Part shown: positions 44,127 to 52,980 of the stretch, one piece after another
How positions within the stretch are numbered: the stretch's first letter is position 1
How the letters are laid out: each line of letters starts with the position of its first letter
Source: an uncultured Tenacibaculum sp.
GTDB lineage: Bacteria; Bacteroidota; Bacteroidia; Flavobacteriales; Flavobacteriaceae
NCBI GenBank assembly: GCA_947504185.1
Contig: CANNGJ010000005.1
Coordinates: 50,627 to 114,626 of the forward strand
DNA: 64,000 nt
Reading direction: 5' to 3'
The notes under the pieces: model-generated
The model's input: only the letters and a program-made list of their open reading frames with translations
Databases searched by the model: none
What the model was told of the DNA's origin: nothing
Program-made: the position numbers and the translations under genes

Positions 44127-45551
44127 TTATTCTAAAAAATACTCTTCCTTAAAACCAATCAAATACAATTTTTCTTGTGCACGAGTAACTGCTGTATATA
44201 ACCAACGTAAATACTCGACATTGGGTCCGTCTGCTAAATAAGGTTGCTCTATAAATACCGTTTGCCACTGCCCTCCTTGAGATTTATGACAAGTCATCGC
44301 GTAAGAAAACTTTACTTGTAAAGCATTAAAGTATCTATTTTTCTTTACGCCCATAAACTGCTTGTACTTTGTTTCGTTTGCGAAATCTTCTTTTACAGCT
44401 TCGTACAATTTGTTTGATTCCTCATAAGTCAATGAGGGGCTCTCACTAGATAGTGTATCTAATAATAAAACGGTTTCAAAAGGTTTCATATCAGGATAGT
44501 CAATCATACGAACTTCTACTTCAGCGAATTTGAATCCGTATAAATCTTTAATCTTATTTATTCGCATCACTTCACAAATATCTCCATTGGCGATAAAACC
44601 AGCAGATGAAGAATCTTTTAACCAGTAATAGTTGTTTTTAACTACCATTACATAATCTCCAGTAGAAATTTCATTTTCTTGTCCACGAATTTTAGTTCTA
44701 ATTTGCTCGTTATATTGGTTTGCTCTTTTATTAGAACGTACAATAATAGCAGTATCTTCTACTCCTATTTCACCGTCGTAAGCGGTTGTAATCGCATCTT
44801 GAATATCATAACCGTCTTCCAATCTTATAATATCAGGAAAACTAACATCAAATTGAAAATCAGTAGCACTGTTTTCAATTAACAAACGTAAATCGGTAGC
44901 ATTTGCTAAGATTCCTGAGTTTTGTTGTTGACGCACCACTTCGTCTAACTCAATCTCTGTTACTTCTTTATTAAAATCAAAAGAAAGTCTATCTGCTTCT
45001 AAAGCAGGACTCATTGTTAACTTAACAGGTGGCAACTGCGCTGTATCTCCAATAAAAACTATTTTGCAATTTTTACCTGAATATACATATGATATTAAAT
45101 CATCTAGTAAAGAACCGTTTTCAAATAATTTTGCATTTTGTTTTTCATCAGAAATCATAGAAGCTTCATCAACTATAAAAAGCGTATTTGAGTGCTTATT
45201 TGGCTGCATTACAAAATTTACAGCTCCGCTACTTTGTTTTTTAGGAAAGTATATTTTTTTATGAATTGTAAATGCTTGTCGGTTTGAATATCCTGAAATA
45301 ACTTTAGCTGCACGACCTGTAGGCGCTAATAATACTGCCTTCTTACCAGCTTTCCATAAATTATGAACTACCGTACTTACAATAGTTGTTTTACCTGTAC
45401 CAGCGTATCCTTTTAATAAAAATAAAGCGCGATTATTATCCTCAAAAATAAAATTAGTTAATGCATCTAATAACTCATTTTGCTTATGTGTAGGCGTGTA
45501 AGGAAACTTTTGTAATATTTCTTTATAAAATTGGGGTGCAGAATCTATCAT
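44127..45551 (-). CDS. RecD-like superfamily 1 DNA helicase
   Basis: A 474-residue SF1B-type helicase, shorter than RecD or RecD2. Motif I is GYAGTGKTT (48-56), motif II FIVDEASMIS, motif III FIGDTAQLPPV, a Gln/Arg segment EVVRQQQNSG, and the C-terminal UvrD_C_2 motif FSYAMTCHKSQGGQW followed by LYTAVTRAQEKLYLIG. It likely acts in DNA repair or replication restart. No recB or recC is nearby, and RecD2's N-terminal extension is absent, which points to a stand-alone Dda/RecD-like enzyme. It is monocistronic or follows the gene upstream; a 78-base gap precedes the PIG-L start. Confidence 0.9.
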   Translation of the reverse strand: MIDSAPQFYKEILQKFPYTPTHKQNELLDALTNFIFEDNNRALFLLKGYAGTGKTTIVSTVVHNLWKAGKKAVLLAPTGRAAKVISGYSNRQAFTIHKKIYFPKKQSSGAVNFVMQPNKHSNTLFIVDEASMISDEKQNAKLFENGSLLDDLISYVYSGKNCKIVFIGDTAQLPPVKLTMSPALEADRLSFDFNKEVTEIELDEVVRQQQNSGILANATDLRLLIENSATDFQFDVSFPDIIRLEDGYDIQDAITTAYDGEIGVEDTAIIVRSNKRANQYNEQIRTKIRGQENEISTGDYVMVVKNNYYWLKDSSSAGFIANGDICEVMRINKIKDLYGFKFAEVEVRMIDYPDMKPFETVLLLDTLSSESPSLTYEESNKLYEAVKEDFANETKYKQFMGVKKNRYFNALQVKFSYAMTCHKSQGGQWQTVFIEQPYLADGPNVEYLRWLYTAVTRAQEKLYLIGFKEEYFLE

Positions 45552-45617
45552 GTTTCAAATAATGCTCAAAGATATATCTATTTATAGATAATTGTTTTTA
45601 TCATTCAAAAAAAATTG

Positions 45618-45625
45618 TAGATTTG
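45618..45625 (+). promoter_or_regulatory. Candidate -7 element (TAGATTTG)
   Basis: TAGATTTGC matches the TAnnTTTG(C) consensus 30 bases before the start of the 245-residue membrane protein gene. Confidence 0.5.
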
Positions 45626-45654
45626 CGAATATCATATATTAAAAATATAAAAAA

Positions 45655-46392
45655 ATGAATTTATTATTAATGATTTTAGCAGCTGTTGTTGTTGCAATTC
45701 TTTTAGCAGTACTTATTGTTAAATTTGTTCCTTTAAAAATGAGATGGTTAGTTTCTATTTTATTATTAGTTGCTACAGTATTTTTAGGTTATAAAATTTG
45801 GGGCGGTATTATGGAGCCTATTAATTTTGCCAAAGATAAAAAAGTACGTTATGCTAAGGTTATTAAGAATTTAAAATTAATTCGTGATGCGGAAGTAAAG
45901 TATAAAGATGTACACGGAACATATACAAATAGCAAAGATTCTTTATTAAACTTTATTCAAACTGGTAAATTAGCTTTAACTGAAACTACAAACGTTGAAG
46001 AAAAAGTTGATAGAGGCGGTGGAATTTTCGTTACTATATCTAAAAAGAAAGTTGATACTATTGGTTACGAACCAGTAATGAAGTATTTCGAAGGAAAAGA
46101 TTACCAAAACATGTTTAATGTTCCTGGTACTGACAAACAATTTAAATTAGCTACAGATCAAGTTGAAAAAGTTGCAGGCTTAATCGTTCCTGCTTTTGAA
46201 GCTAAAATAGACAAAGCTTCTATTTTAAAAGGTATGAATAACTCTCTAGTTAAACAAGAATTAGAAGCAATTGAAACTGACCAAATTAAAGGTGAATTTG
46301 TTTCTGTTGGTTCTTTAACTGAAGTAACTACTGGTGGTAACTGGCCTCCATATTACGATAAAGGTGAAGCAATTGCAAAAGAAGACAAATAA
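45655..46392 (+). CDS. Membrane-anchored protein, unrecognised
   Basis: A 245-residue protein with two N-terminal transmembrane segments (about 2-24 and 31-50) and a soluble C-terminal part of about 190 residues, which carries a GGGIF turn and ends with an acidic/lysine tail. The part right after the membrane anchor (VIKNLKLIRDAEVKYKDVHGTYTNSKDSLLNFI) resembles the pseudopilin-like helix-plus-loop 'AYKDVHGTYT' pattern, but there is no prepilin peptidase site. I know no characterised homologue. It precedes the DUF3822-rsmD pair in the same direction, with a terminator hairpin between. Confidence 0.7.
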   Translation: MNLLLMILAAVVVAILLAVLIVKFVPLKMRWLVSILLLVATVFLGYKIWGGIMEPINFAKDKKVRYAKVIKNLKLIRDAEVKYKDVHGTYTNSKDSLLNFIQTGKLALTETTNVEEKVDRGGGIFVTISKKKVDTIGYEPVMKYFEGKDYQNMFNVPGTDKQFKLATDQVEKVAGLIVPAFEAKIDKASILKGMNNSLVKQELEAIETDQIKGEFVSVGSLTEVTTGGNWPPYYDKGEAIAKEDK

Positions 46393-47194
46393 AACTAACG
46401 CTTTTTCGCAGCATAAAAATCTATCCATCCAATTTAGTTTGGATGGTTTTTCTTTTTGTATTTCTAATTCAGAAACAACCGAAAAGATATTGCTTACACA
46501 GTATTCTTTTGATAAATCTGTAAACTCACCTGAGCTATTATTAGAAAAAATCATTCACATTTTTGCGATTGATAAAGATTTACAACAAGATTTTGTTTCA
46601 GTTTTTGCTGTCCATCAAAACAATTTATCTACACTAGTTCCTGATGAATATTTTGATCGAAATAACTTAGTGCCGTATTTAAAATATTCAGTTAAAACAT
46701 TAACTACCGATTTTATTACTTACGATTCTTTAACTACTGTAAATGCACATACAGTTTACATTCCGTATGTAAACATTAATAATTATTTGTTTCAAAATTT
46801 TGGAGAGTTTGAGTATAAACATCATTCAACTATTTTAATTGATAAAGTTTTAGAGTACTCAAAAGAGAATGCTGATCGTCAATTTTTTGTTCATGTTTTA
46901 GAAAATCAACTTGATATTGTTGTTTGTAAAAACGATCAATTAATTTTTCATAATTCATTCTCATTTAATTCGAAAGAAGACTTTATTTATTATATTCTTT
47001 TTACTGCTGAACAGTTACAAGTGGATCCAAATATATTTCATTTAACTTTTATTGGTGCTATTGAAAAAGAATCAGAATTATATACCATTACTTATAATTA
47101 CGTTCGAAACATTCATTTTATAAGCCCTATTTCTAATTTCTTTGCGAGTAGTGAAGATTTTTCTAATCATTCTAATTTTATCTTAGTATCCTAA
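46373..47194 (+). CDS. DUF3822 family protein
   Basis: A protein of about 273 residues of DUF3822, a Bacteroidota family encoded next to rsmD. No ATG is available: the frame opens inside the upstream gene and the plausible starts are TTG 46373 (used here), GTG 46364 or GTG 46334, so the start is uncertain. The layout (LSIQFSLDGFSFCISN, later FFVHVLENQLDIVVCKNDQLIFHNSF and LQVDPNIFHLTFIG) suggests two related beta-rich lobes like the actin/ASKHA (PilM-type) fold, but that is inference. The last base of its stop is the first base of the rsmD ATG (TAATG), so the two are translationally coupled. A terminator-like hairpin lies within its first 30 codons. Confidence 0.82.
   Translation: MQKKTNKTNAFSQHKNLSIQFSLDGFSFCISNSETTEKILLTQYSFDKSVNSPELLLEKIIHIFAIDKDLQQDFVSVFAVHQNNLSTLVPDEYFDRNNLVPYLKYSVKTLTTDFITYDSLTTVNAHTVYIPYVNINNYLFQNFGEFEYKHHSTILIDKVLEYSKENADRQFFVHVLENQLDIVVCKNDQLIFHNSFSFNSKEDFIYYILFTAEQLQVDPNIFHLTFIGAIEKESELYTITYNYVRNIHFISPISNFFASSEDFSNHSNFILVS
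46425..46457 (+). terminator. Terminator-like hairpin inside the 5' coding region of DUF3822
   Basis: An 8-bp stem (CCATCCAA/TTGGATGG, 6-base loop) directly followed by TTTTTCTTTTT. It lies 33 bases after the upstream stop and about 50 bases into the DUF3822 frame. Confidence 0.7.
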
Positions 47195-47730
47195 TGAGAA
47201 TTATTTCTGGAAAACATAAAAGCAAACGAATTTCTGCTCCAAAAAAATTACCTGTCCGTCCAACAACAGATATGGCGAAAGAATCCTTATTTAATATTAT
47301 AAACAATCTATATTATTTTGATAATATCTCTGTATTAGATTTATTTGCTGGTACAGGAAACATTAGTTATGAGTTTGCATCACGTGGTACAAAAACAATT
47401 CATTCGGTAGATGGGCATTTTGGATGTGTGAAATTTATCAATCAAACCTCTGATGAGCTTGAATTAGATATTAATGCATATAAAAGTGATGTATATAAGT
47501 TTTTAGAAAAAACTGCGCTTAAAAGTGACATTATCTTTGCTGACCCTCCTTACGATTTTGAAGAAGCTCAGTTTTTAAAAATTGCTGATCTTGTATTTGA
47601 AAGAGAACTTTTAAACGAAGATGGAATTTTAATTATAGAACATTCTAAACATACCGATTTAACGCAACACCCAAAACACAGCTACGATAAGCGTTATGGC
47701 GGAAATGTGTTTAGTTTTTTTGAATTATAA
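47194..47730 (+). CDS. rsmD: 16S rRNA (guanine(966)-N(2))-methyltransferase RsmD
   Basis: Methylates G966 of 16S rRNA on the assembled 30S subunit. The 178-residue protein has the family start MRIISGKHKSKRI, the basic-pocket motif PVRPTTDMAKESLFN (about 25-39), SAM-binding LDLFAGTGNISYEFASRG (about 49-66) and the catalytic FADPPYDFEEA (DPPY, about 115-125). It overlaps the DUF3822 stop by one base. The downstream gap of 148 bases holds two hairpins that can terminate it. Confidence 0.94.
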   Translation: MRIISGKHKSKRISAPKKLPVRPTTDMAKESLFNIINNLYYFDNISVLDLFAGTGNISYEFASRGTKTIHSVDGHFGCVKFINQTSDELELDINAYKSDVYKFLEKTALKSDIIFADPPYDFEEAQFLKIADLVFERELLNEDGILIIEHSKHTDLTQHPKHSYDKRYGGNVFSFFEL

Positions 47731-47792
47731 AAAAACTCTTACATTTCCATTAGTCACCTTACCTAAAACGATTACTAATTTTAATACAAAAA

Positions 47793-47816
47793 GAGATTTA
47801 CAATTATGTAAATCTC
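47793..47816. terminator. Bidirectional-type hairpin between rsmD and the small peptide gene
   Basis: A perfect 10-bp stem (GAGATTTACA/TGTAAATCTC, 4-base loop) with an A tract before and a short T tract after it; it probably ends the minus-strand operon and possibly rsmD. Confidence 0.75.
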
Positions 47817-47829
47817 TTTCACGTCTAGT

Positions 47830-47862
47830 ATAGAATTCTCCCCGAATACAATTCTATTTTTT
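47830..47862 (+). terminator. Second hairpin with T tract downstream of rsmD
   Basis: The stem ATAGAATT/AATTCTAT with a 12-base loop, followed by six T residues on the plus strand. Confidence 0.5.
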
Positions 47863-47878
47863 AATTTTTCGTTTAATC

Positions 47879-48031
47879 TTAATCAAAACCGCCGCCTGGA
47901 GGACTTTGTGCTTGTGCTTTTTGCGGATTTAATATCATATAAGTACCTAAAGCTGTTAATGCAGCGTATTTACTATAGGATCCTATTTTTTTAAGAGCTT
48001 CTTTTCTAGTTATTTCGTTCTTTTTTTTCAT
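47879..48031 (-). CDS. 50-residue Tat-signal-like exported peptide
   Basis: A short open frame of 50 codons plus stop on the minus strand, ten bases after the stop of the 1622-residue surface protein and in the same direction. The N terminus is strongly basic and contains TRKEALKKIG, resembling a Tat signal core (S/T-R-R/K-x-x-x-K). It is followed by a moderately hydrophobic helix (YAALTALGTYMIL) and an Ala-Gln-Ala cleavage-like site, leaving a tiny mature end of about ten residues (SPPGGGFD). Similar short peptides, in my recollection, occur beside secreted proteins in Flavobacteriia. A function is not known. The basic/hydrophobic/cleavage layout supports a real gene. Confidence 0.7.
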   Translation of the reverse strand: MKKKNEITRKEALKKIGSYSKYAALTALGTYMILNPQKAQAQSPPGGGFD

Positions 48032-48041
48032 AATAAATATG

Positions 48042-51000
48042 TTACTCTAAAATTAATTTTGTCGTTTTAAAACTGCTTTCCGTTTTTAAATTTGCTATGT
48101 ACACAGTTCGTACTAATGATTTTGGTAAGTTTATACTATTATTATCCTGAATTGTAAAAGTATATTTAAATACTTCTTTACCTAATAAATCATATAAATG
48201 TAATACAGCCTTCTCTCCCTCAACTCCTTTTATTTCTAGCCTACGCTTATCTGATAAATATATTTTTAACTTTTCATCAATAGGCTCAAGATCTTTAATT
48301 GTTAAGTCTTTAGTAGAAGTATGTAAATAAAACCTACCTGTTCCTAAAAAAGGTTCAGCAGTTGTAATTGTATATTCATCATCTCTTTCTTGTAAACGCG
48401 TAAACGTTTCTTCTAATTTATCTTCTAAAAAGATATTTATACCTTCAGGGATATTTTTGGAATTTAACTTAAACTTTAAGTTTTTATTCTCATCAGATAC
48501 GATTCCTATTGGTACAACCATTTTCTCATAGCCTTTCGAAGGTAAGCCCTGCAATGCATACGCTTTTCCATTACTATTTACTAAATGAGTATATATATCT
48601 ACTTTTTTAGATTCTGCACTAAATACCTCAGCATCATAGCCTATATCTAAATCCGTAGTGGTATCTTCCATATAGATAATATCTGTAGATTTAGTTACTT
48701 TTTTATTTTTCTCTTCATACTCAAGTATTAATTCTATTTCAAAACGACTATTTGTATTTCTATGAAAAACATCTGTTGTTTGATGCTCCATAAAACTCTT
48801 TGGAATAGATATTGTTCCTCCTCCTGCATTTGATTCTACGAAGAATCCTTGACCTGGAGCCAAATATGCTGTACTTGTGTTTAAGTGATTATAGGGTTTA
48901 TATTGCGTTCCATCCCATAGATATACCGCTAAATTTGATGATAATACTCCTTGGTTTTCAGTAAGAAAATTACTTACTGCTGCTGAGTTACTTATTGGTA
49001 AAAACGCTGGGTATGGATTTGCTATTAAATTCCAACTATTTTTTGTTCCTTCTACTATATTTATAGAAGCATTAGTCGTTTTATAATTCCCTCTAAAGAT
49101 ATAATCTCCTGTTTCTGCTCTCAACATTGAATAGCCTTTTCCATTTATAAAATTACCAGAACTGGCAAGGTCTGCTACTAAAACATAATCCCAACCCACT
49201 TGATCTGATGGTTTGTTATTATTATACGGTGCAATTCCATATTTATCTCCAGCTGTATTGGTTTTTATTTTGTTTTCAACATTTTGCACAAAAGATTCTA
49301 TCCCTTGATTCTCTACTGGTGCTCCAACCAAATGCCATGTATCACTTACCGAACGTTTATATGTGATGGTACCAATAACGCTTCCTTTAGCTATTAAAGA
49401 TGCATCAGCGTTTAATGTAAGCTTATTATTTGTTGTGATATTTTCTTCTACCGTTAAGCCTGTTTGTGTTTGCAATTCTAAATTAGCATTGGTGTCTATA
49501 TATAAACCCAATACTTTCTTACTTCCAGTTGTAATAACTGGCATATTGGTTACTCCATTAGGTATTACAGCTATTTTAGTTTCTGTTGGCTCTCCATTAC
49601 TCCAATTTATATTTGTTACCCAATTAGTATCTGTAGCACCTGTCCATCTTGTAGTTTCATCTTTATATTCATAAGCACCAATATCAATTATGCCTACTTT
49701 TCTCGGATTTCCAATAATATCTTTTGAATTGGTGTTTGATGCTGAGTTCCCTGCATTTATTGCTAATGAAACTATATCAAGTTCATAAGCTCCATTTAAA
49801 AAACTTGGATCTGTATTTATAGAAACTGCTGTACCTTCAGTAACACCACCACCATTTCCTCCTGCAGTTGGTAGGCTTGTATTTTTTAAAATACTATATG
49901 AAAGGTTAACTGTAGTTGCTTGGTAGTTATTAATATCTGGATTTGATGTAGCCGCTGTATTATCCGCAAAAATACAGTTTACTATTTCTGAATTTACATT
50001 ATAAATATGTATTGCTCCACCTATTGGCGCTGTATTAGCTACAAAAGTATTGTTTATAATACTAGCTGTTCCTGTTTGCGGAGATATTGCTCCTCCAGCA
50101 TTTGAAGCTGTATTATTATAAAATATATTATTAATTAATTTTAAATCTGTACCATACACTATCAAAGCTCCACCAACACCATCTGCTCCTGATCCAGGAG
50201 CATTATTAAACCTAAAAACATTATTACTTAAAGTAACATTATTACTGTTTACAAATATTCCACCTCCTGCACGATCATCTAAAACCGTATTATCGTCAGC
50301 ATAAGAGCTTTCTATAAAAAAACCATCGATAACAATATTATCTCCTATTGTTTTCACAATAGTATGAGTATCACCAGCACCTACACTTCCAATATTACTT
50401 ATATCTCCGCTTAAGTAGGTAATGTTTCCATTAAAACCTGTTTTACGTTCATCTAATGTTGTTTCAGTTCCATCAAACCCTCCATAAACCTGCATATCTG
50501 CAGGTATACTAATAGGTGTGGTTTCACTCATTGGTTTATATACGCCAGAAGCTACCCAAATTTCATTAATATTAGAACAATACTGAGTATGTGTTAATGC
50601 CGATTGTAAACTGATATAAGCATTTGTCCAATCACTACCATTATTATTTCCTGTTGCTGAAGCGTGTACATATAGCCTATTATCACTACAGTCATAAGCA
50701 TACTCGCAGTATTTAAAATTATCTATAGCAATATATCTAAATGCTCCACCAAGCGTTACTTCTATTTCATCTACATCTGTAGTAGAATAATCTGTTCCTC
50801 CTTCAGTGACAAAATTCCATGTAAAAAAACCTTGTGTACTTCCTAATAAATTTGGAAATCCTGAAGATTTAGTAACAGAAAATTGTTCTACTCCATCCAG
50901 TTTTCCTTTTACAGTTAAGGTTCCATCATTTGTTGGTGTTGTTCCGTTTGTTTCTGAAGATACATATACTTCCATACTACCCATATTAACAATATCGGTA

Positions 51001-52910
51001 TTAGTTATAGAAATGCTGTATGTTTTTCCTGTTCCTTGATCTGGTGTATTATCTAAAAAACGGTCAGAACCTCCAGCACCTGCATTATCAAATTGTTTTA
51101 CTTTAAAATTTGAAGTTCCAGTCGTAAATGGAATAAATCCAGTTGTCCAAGAGAAACTATCATTAGCCAAAGCTTCAAAGGTTTCTACTTTACAGCTGGT
51201 AACGAGATGTACTTGTCCTGAGATATAAGGATCTGGTGGTGTATTACCATCAGTATCAGCAATATTAGTTCCTGATTTTAAATCTAATCGAATACTTCCT
51301 TCTCCTGAAATACCATTAATATTAACTGTATATGTATTACCTGAACCAGAAATACTGTTGACAGTTCCCATAGCCGTTCCTGTAGTAGTTACTAAAAAAT
51401 CGTCCGTAGTAACATTTACAGCGCTTTCATTAAACACTACTTGATAATCAACAGTAGTAGCATTTGCTACTGGATTTCCTATCAGCTTAATGTTTTGTAC
51501 TATTGGCGGGTTGGCTGCTGAGGATGCTTCACAATGATCAAAATTATCTAGACCTATATATTTGAATGCACCACCTAACTCTATTTCTAGTTCATCAATA
51601 TTTGTTAAACTATAATCACTACTACCTGCAGTAGCAAAATCTAAAATAAAAAATCCATTATCAGCTCCTGTATGTGTTGTTGGAAACCCGGAACTTTTAG
51701 TAATTGTAAACAATGTACTTCCTGTTAGTTTTCCCCTAACAATTAAAGAACCATCATTGGTAGGTGTAGTTCCATCTGTTATAGAAGAAAGATACATCTC
51801 CATATCATCCACAGTAAATAATTCTCCTCCAGAGGTTTTTATACTATATTTTTTTCCTGTTCCTTGGTCATTTTTATTGGATAGAAAATGATCGGAATCA
51901 GCTGCTCCAGCATCGTTTAAAAATTCGACACTAAAATTTGAAGTGGCGGTTGTAAAATTTACTCCATTACTGGCAAAAAAAGTACTCCCTGCTGAAACAC
52001 TTTCAAAAGTTTCTATAAAGCATCGAGAAACTGTATGTATAGTTCCGTTGGTAAATGGTGGAGGTGGTGAATTACCTAAATCATCTGCAATATTGGTATT
52101 GGCTTCTAAATCTAAGCTAATAGTTCCTTCTCCAGAAATATTGTTAATGGTTACTGTGTAAGTTGTGCCAGAACCTGATACTGAAGCTATATTTCCAGAA
52201 GTTCCAAAGGCATCAATTAAAAAATCATCTGTAGTTACATTATTGGCATTTTCATTAAAAATTACTGTGTAGCTGATGGATGTAGCTGTGGTTGGCGGTG
52301 TGCTGTTTAATGTTATAGAATTTACCACTGGAGGATCCGTATTTAAGACCTCAGCACCAAACTCAAAATTATCTATAGATGTATACTGAAAAGCTCCTGC
52401 ATGAGATATTTCTAATCTATCAATATTCATACTACTTACATCTCCTACTCCTGGTAATGCTGCAAAATTAAGCTTGAAATACCCGTTGGCAGGATCTGCT
52501 AACGTTGTGGGAAAACCCGAGCTCTTTGTATAGGTAAAAACAATAGTAGACCCTATTTTACCTGTAAATGTCATGGTACCATCATCTGTAGGAAAACTTG
52601 CATCTGCATGAGAAGAAACATATACTTCCATCGTTTTCATGGTAAACAAAGTTGCTCCGCCCGTGAGACTTATTGTATATGTTTTATTTATACCAATATC
52701 ATCTAAATTATCTAAAAAATAGTCTGAATCTCCTGCCCCTGCATCATTTAAAAATTCAGTATCAAATGTAGCTGGAACGGTAAATGTGTACCCATTATTT
52801 GTAAAACTAGTTGCCCCTGTACCTAAAATTTCAAAAGTTTCAAGCCCTTGAGAGTTTATATTAAAAGAGCACAAGAACAGCAATAATATACTAAAGTAAT
52901 AATTTCTCAT
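48042..52910 (-). CDS. Giant T9SS-secreted surface protein with repeated beta domains and a beta-helix
   Basis: A 1622-residue exported protein. Signal peptide 1-20; three related beta-sandwich units of about 160 residues (about 22-185, 298-460, 573-735), each with ETFE at the start, a VEMEVYVSS-like strand (S-S-x-x-x-G-T-T-P-T-N-D-G-T/S) and I-D-N-F at the end. Units 1-2 and 2-3 are separated by Ig-like domains (VNVTTDDFLV, ISGEGSIRLDL). Then a right-handed parallel beta-helix of choice-of-anchor-Q type (about 745-1080, ending IIDIGAYEY), a spacer with ANPYPAFLP, and a Por sorting domain (about 1545-1622). It is likely an adhesin or carbohydrate-binding surface structure. It is in line with the tail-collar and 122-residue genes. 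Confidence 0.88.
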   Translation of the reverse strand: MRNYYFSILLLFLCSFNINSQGLETFEILGTGATSFTNNGYTFTVPATFDTEFLNDAGAGDSDYFLDNLDDIGINKTYTISLTGGATLFTMKTMEVYVSSHADASFPTDDGTMTFTGKIGSTIVFTYTKSSGFPTTLADPANGYFKLNFAALPGVGDVSSMNIDRLEISHAGAFQYTSIDNFEFGAEVLNTDPPVVNSITLNSTPPTTATSISYTVIFNENANNVTTDDFLIDAFGTSGNIASVSGSGTTYTVTINNISGEGTISLDLEANTNIADDLGNSPPPPFTNGTIHTVSRCFIETFESVSAGSTFFASNGVNFTTATSNFSVEFLNDAGAADSDHFLSNKNDQGTGKKYSIKTSGGELFTVDDMEMYLSSITDGTTPTNDGSLIVRGKLTGSTLFTITKSSGFPTTHTGADNGFFILDFATAGSSDYSLTNIDELEIELGGAFKYIGLDNFDHCEASSAANPPIVQNIKLIGNPVANATTVDYQVVFNESAVNVTTDDFLVTTTGTAMGTVNSISGSGNTYTVNINGISGEGSIRLDLKSGTNIADTDGNTPPDPYISGQVHLVTSCKVETFEALANDSFSWTTGFIPFTTGTSNFKVKQFDNAGAGGSDRFLDNTPDQGTGKTYSISITNTDIVNMGSMEVYVSSETNGTTPTNDGTLTVKGKLDGVEQFSVTKSSGFPNLLGSTQGFFTWNFVTEGGTDYSTTDVDEIEVTLGGAFRYIAIDNFKYCEYAYDCSDNRLYVHASATGNNNGSDWTNAYISLQSALTHTQYCSNINEIWVASGVYKPMSETTPISIPADMQVYGGFDGTETTLDERKTGFNGNITYLSGDISNIGSVGAGDTHTIVKTIGDNIVIDGFFIESSYADDNTVLDDRAGGGIFVNSNNVTLSNNVFRFNNAPGSGADGVGGALIVYGTDLKLINNIFYNNTASNAGGAISPQTGTASIINNTFVANTAPIGGAIHIYNVNSEIVNCIFADNTAATSNPDINNYQATTVNLSYSILKNTSLPTAGGNGGGVTEGTAVSINTDPSFLNGAYELDIVSLAINAGNSASNTNSKDIIGNPRKVGIIDIGAYEYKDETTRWTGATDTNWVTNINWSNGEPTETKIAVIPNGVTNMPVITTGSKKVLGLYIDTNANLELQTQTGLTVEENITTNNKLTLNADASLIAKGSVIGTITYKRSVSDTWHLVGAPVENQGIESFVQNVENKIKTNTAGDKYGIAPYNNNKPSDQVGWDYVLVADLASSGNFINGKGYSMLRAETGDYIFRGNYKTTNASINIVEGTKNSWNLIANPYPAFLPISNSAAVSNFLTENQGVLSSNLAVYLWDGTQYKPYNHLNTSTAYLAPGQGFFVESNAGGGTISIPKSFMEHQTTDVFHRNTNSRFEIELILEYEEKNKKVTKSTDIIYMEDTTTDLDIGYDAEVFSAESKKVDIYTHLVNSNGKAYALQGLPSKGYEKMVVPIGIVSDENKNLKFKLNSKNIPEGINIFLEDKLEETFTRLQERDDEYTITTAEPFLGTGRFYLHTSTKDLTIKDLEPIDEKLKIYLSDKRRLEIKGVEGEKAVLHLYDLLGKEVFKYTFTIQDNNSINLPKSLVRTVYIANLKTESSFKTTKLILE

Positions 52911-52938
52911 GTTTTTTGGTTTGGTTAAAATATAACAA

Positions 52939-52966
52939 GAAAGATAGATGAAATCATCTACCTTTC
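52939..52966 (-). terminator. Weak terminator-like hairpin after the tail-collar gene
   Basis: 13-base arms with one G-T pair (GAAAGGTAGATGA/TCATCTATCTTTC on the minus strand) followed by a poor T tract. It probably attenuates rather than stops readthrough into the surface-protein gene, giving more collar protein than giant protein. Confidence 0.45.
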
Positions 52967-52980
52967 ATAAGGTAAAACCC

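Noticed and set aside
47731..47878. Gap between rsmD and the small peptide gene as a possible RNA gene
   Set aside because: Two hairpins with T tracts account for its structure as transcript ends; no further conserved-looking structure was seen.
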